Source: Ooceraea biroi
Lineage: Eukaryota > Arthropoda > Insecta > Hymenoptera > Formicidae
DNA length: 64,000 bases
Reading direction: 5' to 3'
Assembly: GCF_003672135.1 (NCBI RefSeq)
Contig: NC_039518.1
Span: 3,286,001-3,350,000 of the forward strand
Made by a program: the position numbers and the translations under genes. Of this stretch, positions 59,342 through 64,000 are shown in pieces (the stretch's first letter is position 1; the number at the start of each line of letters is the position of its first letter). A model generated the notes under the pieces. That model had not been told where the DNA came from. It searched no databases and worked only from the letters and a program-made list of their open reading frames with translations.

Positions 59342-61617
59342 TTAAGGGGGGAGCCTGCTTTAGAACGCTGAAAATAAGGTATATTTTACGAATTGTTTTT
59401 GGAGAAACTATACAGCGGATCATTATACAACTTTGATGCATTTATTAGTACATGTTTAAAGATAAACAAAATTATTTTTTGATTTGAATATATCGCCTGT
59501 AAAGGTCGTCCTGGAGACATCTTAGTGCAGCCGGCATTGTAAATTGGTGAGCATTCTCCCGCCTCCAAATTTCATCCAAACTGAAAAATTGAAATATGTT
59601 CTCGTTATTTATGAATTCCCATCGTCGATGAACCAAAGAGAGAAGAAAAAAGTTGAAAAGTGTCAAAATGGTGGAGCTTAGAACACAAAAGCACGATTTT
59701 TAGGCAAAGTTTTTGAACTTTTTCATGCAAAAATAATTGTTTAACTTAATGTTTTTATGAATATTAAAGGTTCATCGACGATGGGAATTCATAAATAACG
59801 AGAAAATATTTCAATTTTTCAGTTTGGATGAAATTTGGAGGCGGGAGAATGCTCACCAATTTACAATGCCGGCTGCACTAAGATGCCTCCAGGACGACCT
59901 CTACAGGCGATATATTCAAATCAAAAGATAATTTTTTTTATCTTTAAACATGTACTAATAAATGCATCAAAGTTTTATAATGATCCGCTGTATAGTTTCT
60001 CCAAAAAAATTCGTAAAATTATACCTTATTTTCAACGTTCTAAAGCAGGCTCCCCCCTTAACGCGAACGTAGAACCCACGACGTTGGAATTATACAGGGT
60101 GAGTCACCTAACTTGACGACCTTACATTTAGAACGCTGAAAATAAGGTATATTTTACGAATTGTTTTTGGAGAAACTATACAGCGGATCATTATAAAACT
60201 TTGATGCATTTATTAGTACATGTTTAAAGATAAAAAAAATTATTTTTTGATTTGAATATATCGCTTGTAGAGGCCGTCCTGGAGAAATCTTAGTGCAGCC
60301 GCGTCGCCGGCGTTGCAAATTGGTGAGCATTCTCCTGCCTCGAAATTTCGTCTAAACTGAAAAATTGAAATGTGTTCTCGTTATTTATGAATTCCCATCG
60401 TCGATGAACCAAAGAGAGAAGAAAAAAGTTGAAAAGTGCCAAAATGGTGGAGCTTAGAACACAAAAGCACGATTTTTAGGCAAAGTTTTTGAACTTTTTC
60501 ATGCAAAAATAATTGTTTAACTTAATGTTTTTATGAATATTAAAGGTTCATCGACGATGGGAATTCATAAATAACGAGAAAATATTTCAATTTTTCAGTT
60601 TGGATGAAATTTGGAGGCGGGAGAATGCTCACCAATTTACAATGCCGGCTGCACTAAGATGCCTCCAGGACGACCTCTACAGGCGATATATTCGAATCAA
60701 AAGATAATTTTTTTTATCTTTAAACATGTACTAATAAATGCATCAAAGTTTTATAATGATCCGCTGTATAGTTTCTCCAAAAACATTCGTAAAATTATAC
60801 CTTATTTTCAACGTTCTAAAGCAGGCTCCCCCCTTAACGCGAACGTAGAACCCACGACGTTGGAATTATACAGGGTGAGTCACCTAACTTGACGACCTTA
60901 CATTTAGAACGCTGAAAATAAGGTATATTTTACGAATTGTTTTTGGAGAAACTATACAGCGGATCATTATCAAACTTTGATGCATTTATTAGTACATGTT
61001 TAAAGATAAAAAAAAATTATTTTTTGATTTGAATATATCGCTTGTAGAGGTCGTCCTGGAGAAATCTTAGTGCAGCCGCGTCGCCGGCGTTGCAAATTGG
61101 TGAGCATTCTCCTGCCTCGAAATTTCGTCTAAACTGAAAAATTGAAATGTGTTCTCGTTATTTATGAATTCCCATCGTCGATGAACCAAAGAGAGAAGAA
61201 AAAAGTTGAAAAGTGCCAAAATGGTGGAGCTTAGAACACAAAAGTACGATTTTTGGGCAAAGTTTTTGAACTTTTTCATGCAAAAATAATTGTTTAACTT
61301 AATGTTTTTATGAATATTAAAGGTTCATCGACGATGGGAATTCATAAATAACGAGAAAATATTTCAATTTTTCAGTTTGGATGAAATTTGGAGGCGGGAG
61401 AATGCTCACCAATTTACAATGCCGGCTGCACTAAGATGCCTCCAGGACGACCTCTACAGGCGATATATTCAAATTAAAAAATAATTTTGTTTATCTTTAA
61501 ACATGTACTAATAAATGCATCAAAGTTTTATAATGATCCGCTGTATAGTTTCTCCAAAAAAATTCGTAAAATTATACCTTATTTTCAACGTTCTAATAAA
61601 GCAGGCTCCCCCCTTAA
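59342..61617 (-). mobile_element. Tandem array of three P fold-back elements (array R)
   Basis: TTAA and GGGGGGAGCCTGC at 59342; inverse terminus and TTAA at 61614-61617. Unit 1 is 59342-60061, complete at both ends. Units 2 (~60122-60837) and 3 (~60901-61617) lack the first ~19 bp and are preceded by the same ~65-bp linker as the array at 818-6184, reversed. Array R is thus the same structure in opposite orientation at a different TTAA site. Loop sequence and arms match the other P copies with a few substitutions. The last terminus has a 3-bp insertion (CTAATAAAGC). Confidence 0.88.
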
Positions 61618-62253
61618 ATGCCATTCGAGAAAATGGAGTTTTTAATAACTGAGACGCATCTCGTCGTCGCCGAGAGGTCGACCTTAATCAGAGCTCGCCG
61701 TGAGGCCGACGAAGATCGAGCGCTTTCCGATGCGGCGTCGGGACCGTTATGAATATGGATCAACCGGATCGAGTCGCACGGGGGAAAGGATACATTGATT
61801 CCCGTTGGTTCACGACGGGATAGGCGGCACTTACCTCATCGTTTGGTTAAAACAGCTGTTATCCGCGGTGGAACGACCTCGGCTCTATGCAATAGTCGTT
61901 CGGGAACCCGCACGAACATTTCTTGCGAGGGTGCAAAGTTACAGGGAGTCGTTACTCGCGCAGCGCCCTGTGCGAGCTGCACGTTACGTGTAAAATATTC
62001 ATATATAGAAATTTATTTATTCGACCACAAACCGGTTATACAGTGATGACAAATCACGCAACGTTTCAACCCAACTATTTCGGTCCTTCTCAAGCGTGAA
62101 AAAACCCCAAACTTTAGTTTTACATAAAAGCCGCTTTTTAAAAGGAAAATAAAAAATAAAAATAAAAAATGAATATTAAACTTATAAATGATACAATTAA
62201 ATATTAAGTTTGGGTGATAAATTTGCTTTGCCTTTCGATAATGACGATAGATG
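61618..62253. other. Host DNA, no gene seen
   Basis: CpG-rich then AT-rich sequence. Open frames near 61795-62046 are without motifs. Confidence 0.4.
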
Positions 62254-62686
62254 TTCAGACCGGAAGTTAGAATTCTGAAATTTTTTTTTAATGAGACATG
62301 GTATTTTTTATTACGGATTCGGATTCTACGCGAGAAAACATGCAACTTATGTCTGAAACATTTTTCCGAAAAATGTCATCTTATGTCCTTAAAATGATCT
62401 TCAAGATGAGTTTTGAGGACATTTTAAGGACATAAGATGACATTTTTCGGTAAAATGTTTCAGACAAAAGTTACTTACTTTTCGATGGAGAATAAGAATT
62501 TGCAATAAAAAGTTGGGGTTTCAATTTAAGAAATTGAAGGTGACCTTCAAACGACTATTCAAGGTCAAACCAATAGTATCATCTTATGTCCCCCTCGAAA
62601 TCGTGACATGTCTGTCTGAAACATTTTTTCGTATCTCTTTTAGTTTTTTAAAAAATCGACTGTATAAATTAAAATGGGCCACCCTG
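62254..62686 (-). mobile_element. Half copy of fold-back F1
   Basis: Ends at 62686 with the inverse of CAGGGTGGCCCATTTTA followed by TA. It matches 17154-17590 in reverse, including the CATCTTATGTCC hairpin. It stops at 62254 in the centre of the second hairpin, so only one half of the element is present. Confidence 0.8.
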
Positions 62687-64000
62687 TATATTGATTCACT
62701 GGTGATAAAGAAGGAGTATTATTTAAAATGTTCATTGTCCTGTTCAAAGTACGCCTCGATAGTTGCCTGGTAGTAATGTTTGCGTTCCCGTGTAACAATC
62801 GCGAGTGGATGGAACAAGTTCATCAGCAGCCTCGCCCGTTCGTTCTCTCTTCGAGCAGGCGTGCGCTTAAAATCCGTCGCAAGAGCGAGGCTGTTATCCT
62901 CCTCCGTGTTGCATCTTTAATCGGAAACTTGACTGGATTGGAAAATTCATAAAAGTTTGCGACTTTTTTACGAATACTTGAGAAACACGCGCGCCATCTC
63001 GTCACGCACTACTGCAGTTTTCTCGGCTTGTCGAAAGCGACAAGTTACGCAAGAGCGACCGGTTTAACAAACGCGTCTGCGACGCAACGGAAGTGGAGGA
63101 GATAAATTATTTTCTGGCGCATCGAATGCGGAGGAAGTTTTTTAATCGCTCGGAAGTCGGCTGAATAAATAAAAAGTGAGTATCGATCCGTCGCCGGAGA
63201 TGCGGTCGAAGTTGTTAGCGTGAAATTGTTAAATTATAAGTTCGCGCCGTTAAATGACAGGTTCCTTGACGGTACCAGGCCGTCATAATCGTGGCAACAG
63301 TCGACAGATATTTAAAAATTAATTCGAGAAAACGAGAGAGAGAGAGAATTTCGAAGACGTTGGGATATTCTGCGCTTGTGAAAATTTTTATTCTCGAAAA
63401 TGCTGCGAAATATTTCGGATTTAATAAATACCGTTATTTTTAATTAATATTTGTAGCTAACGCGCTCTGTTAGCGATAATAAATTTCAACGATTTATAAG
63501 AATAAGTGTAAAAAAAAGAAAAACGATACAAATCTCTTATTCCACGTATTATTTCTACGAGTGTTTTAAAGTCTATCTACTTTAAAACTTGTATAAAATC
63601 AGAATTTGAAATCCACGTTCGACGGCGTCCGATATTATTTCGTTTCCTCGCGCAGATGCGATACAAGTGCATCTCGGGGAGTGTCAGTTTCCCTTCGCTG
63701 TAAACTCTCGTGACTGCTTGAAAGCTGCCGTGCTGGCGGGCGTCGCGTGTCTGTTTTGCAAAGCCCACCGCTCGGCCGCAGAAATGGATAGAAATCCCAC
63801 CGCAGGAATTATGGACCGAAATTAAATCCACGCCGCTTTTCCTTAGACTTATATTCCGCTTGATCCTTGCGCGTGTCCTTCCCTCAAATCCTCGCAAAAT
63901 CTCTTTCGAACTCCACTCCGACGGCGCGGAGGGTTTTCGACGGGGCACAGTGGGCTAGAATCGAAAAAAGCTGGCCAAAAGTCGAATTTTTTCAACTCTT
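62687..64000. other. Host DNA, no gene supported
   Basis: Mixed sequence with a short GAGAGA run near 63337-63347. The 123-aa minus-strand frame at 63577-63948 has no recognised motif and I do not call it a gene. Confidence 0.4.

Overview
The window is animal nuclear DNA, most likely from a hymenopteran insect and plausibly an ant. The evidence is spliced insect-type genes with large introns, CpG-rich host DNA between AT-rich repeats, several mariner families, and TA- or TTAA-flanked fold-back elements starting CAGGGTG or GGGGGGAGCC. Species assignment is inference. The sequence is assembled with three gaps of exactly 100 N (7242-7341, 24222-24321, 35974-36073).

Only two host genes can be supported. 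A single 145-bp exon at 16947-17091 (+) encodes part of the extracellular ligand-binding domain of a class C GPCR of the metabotropic glutamate receptor/mangetout type. Five exons on the minus strand (51716 down to 45608) encode the last ~400 residues of an UNC93-like MFS-fold membrane protein. Their splice sites and phases agree, and the N-terminal exons were not found. Everything else recognisable is transposable-element DNA or host sequence in which I see no gene.

Layout: 818-6184, seven tandem copies of a TTAA-flanked palindromic element (P); 7693-9650, two copies of a TA-flanked hairpin element (T); 9651-10483, host segment B; 10498-11433, broken mariner A; 12729-15680, a CAGGGTG fold-back split by a two-unit mariner A array; 15941-16779, segment B again, inverted; 16947-17091, GPCR exon; 17154-19162, two more fold-backs; 19990-23255, three-unit mariner B array; 24205-26281, two T copies; 28177-31256, three T copies; 32478-33825, two copies of an AT-rich TIR element; 34767-35472, partial T; 36074-38761, mariner B array (minus); 42133-45551, three-unit mariner A array; 45608-51716, UNC93-like gene with a mariner C element and a single P in one intron; 52468-~57690, seven-unit mariner C array upstream of its visible exons; 59342-61617, three-unit P array; 62254-62686, partial fold-back.

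The outstanding pattern is that six unrelated DNA-transposon families here occur as head-to-tail arrays. In five of them the same internal junction recurs at two or more loci. Several arrays keep outer terminal repeats and TA or TTAA target duplications, so the arrays seem to have moved as units. In mariner A and B the right terminal repeat is fused exactly to an internal TA of the transposase gene, as expected from insertion of an element into itself or a sister copy. In A the fusion supplies a new in-frame ATG, and one such ORF (44474-45475, 333 aa) is uninterrupted. Some segments look like assembly errors (inverted duplications differing mainly by one-base indels), so long-read validation is the key control.
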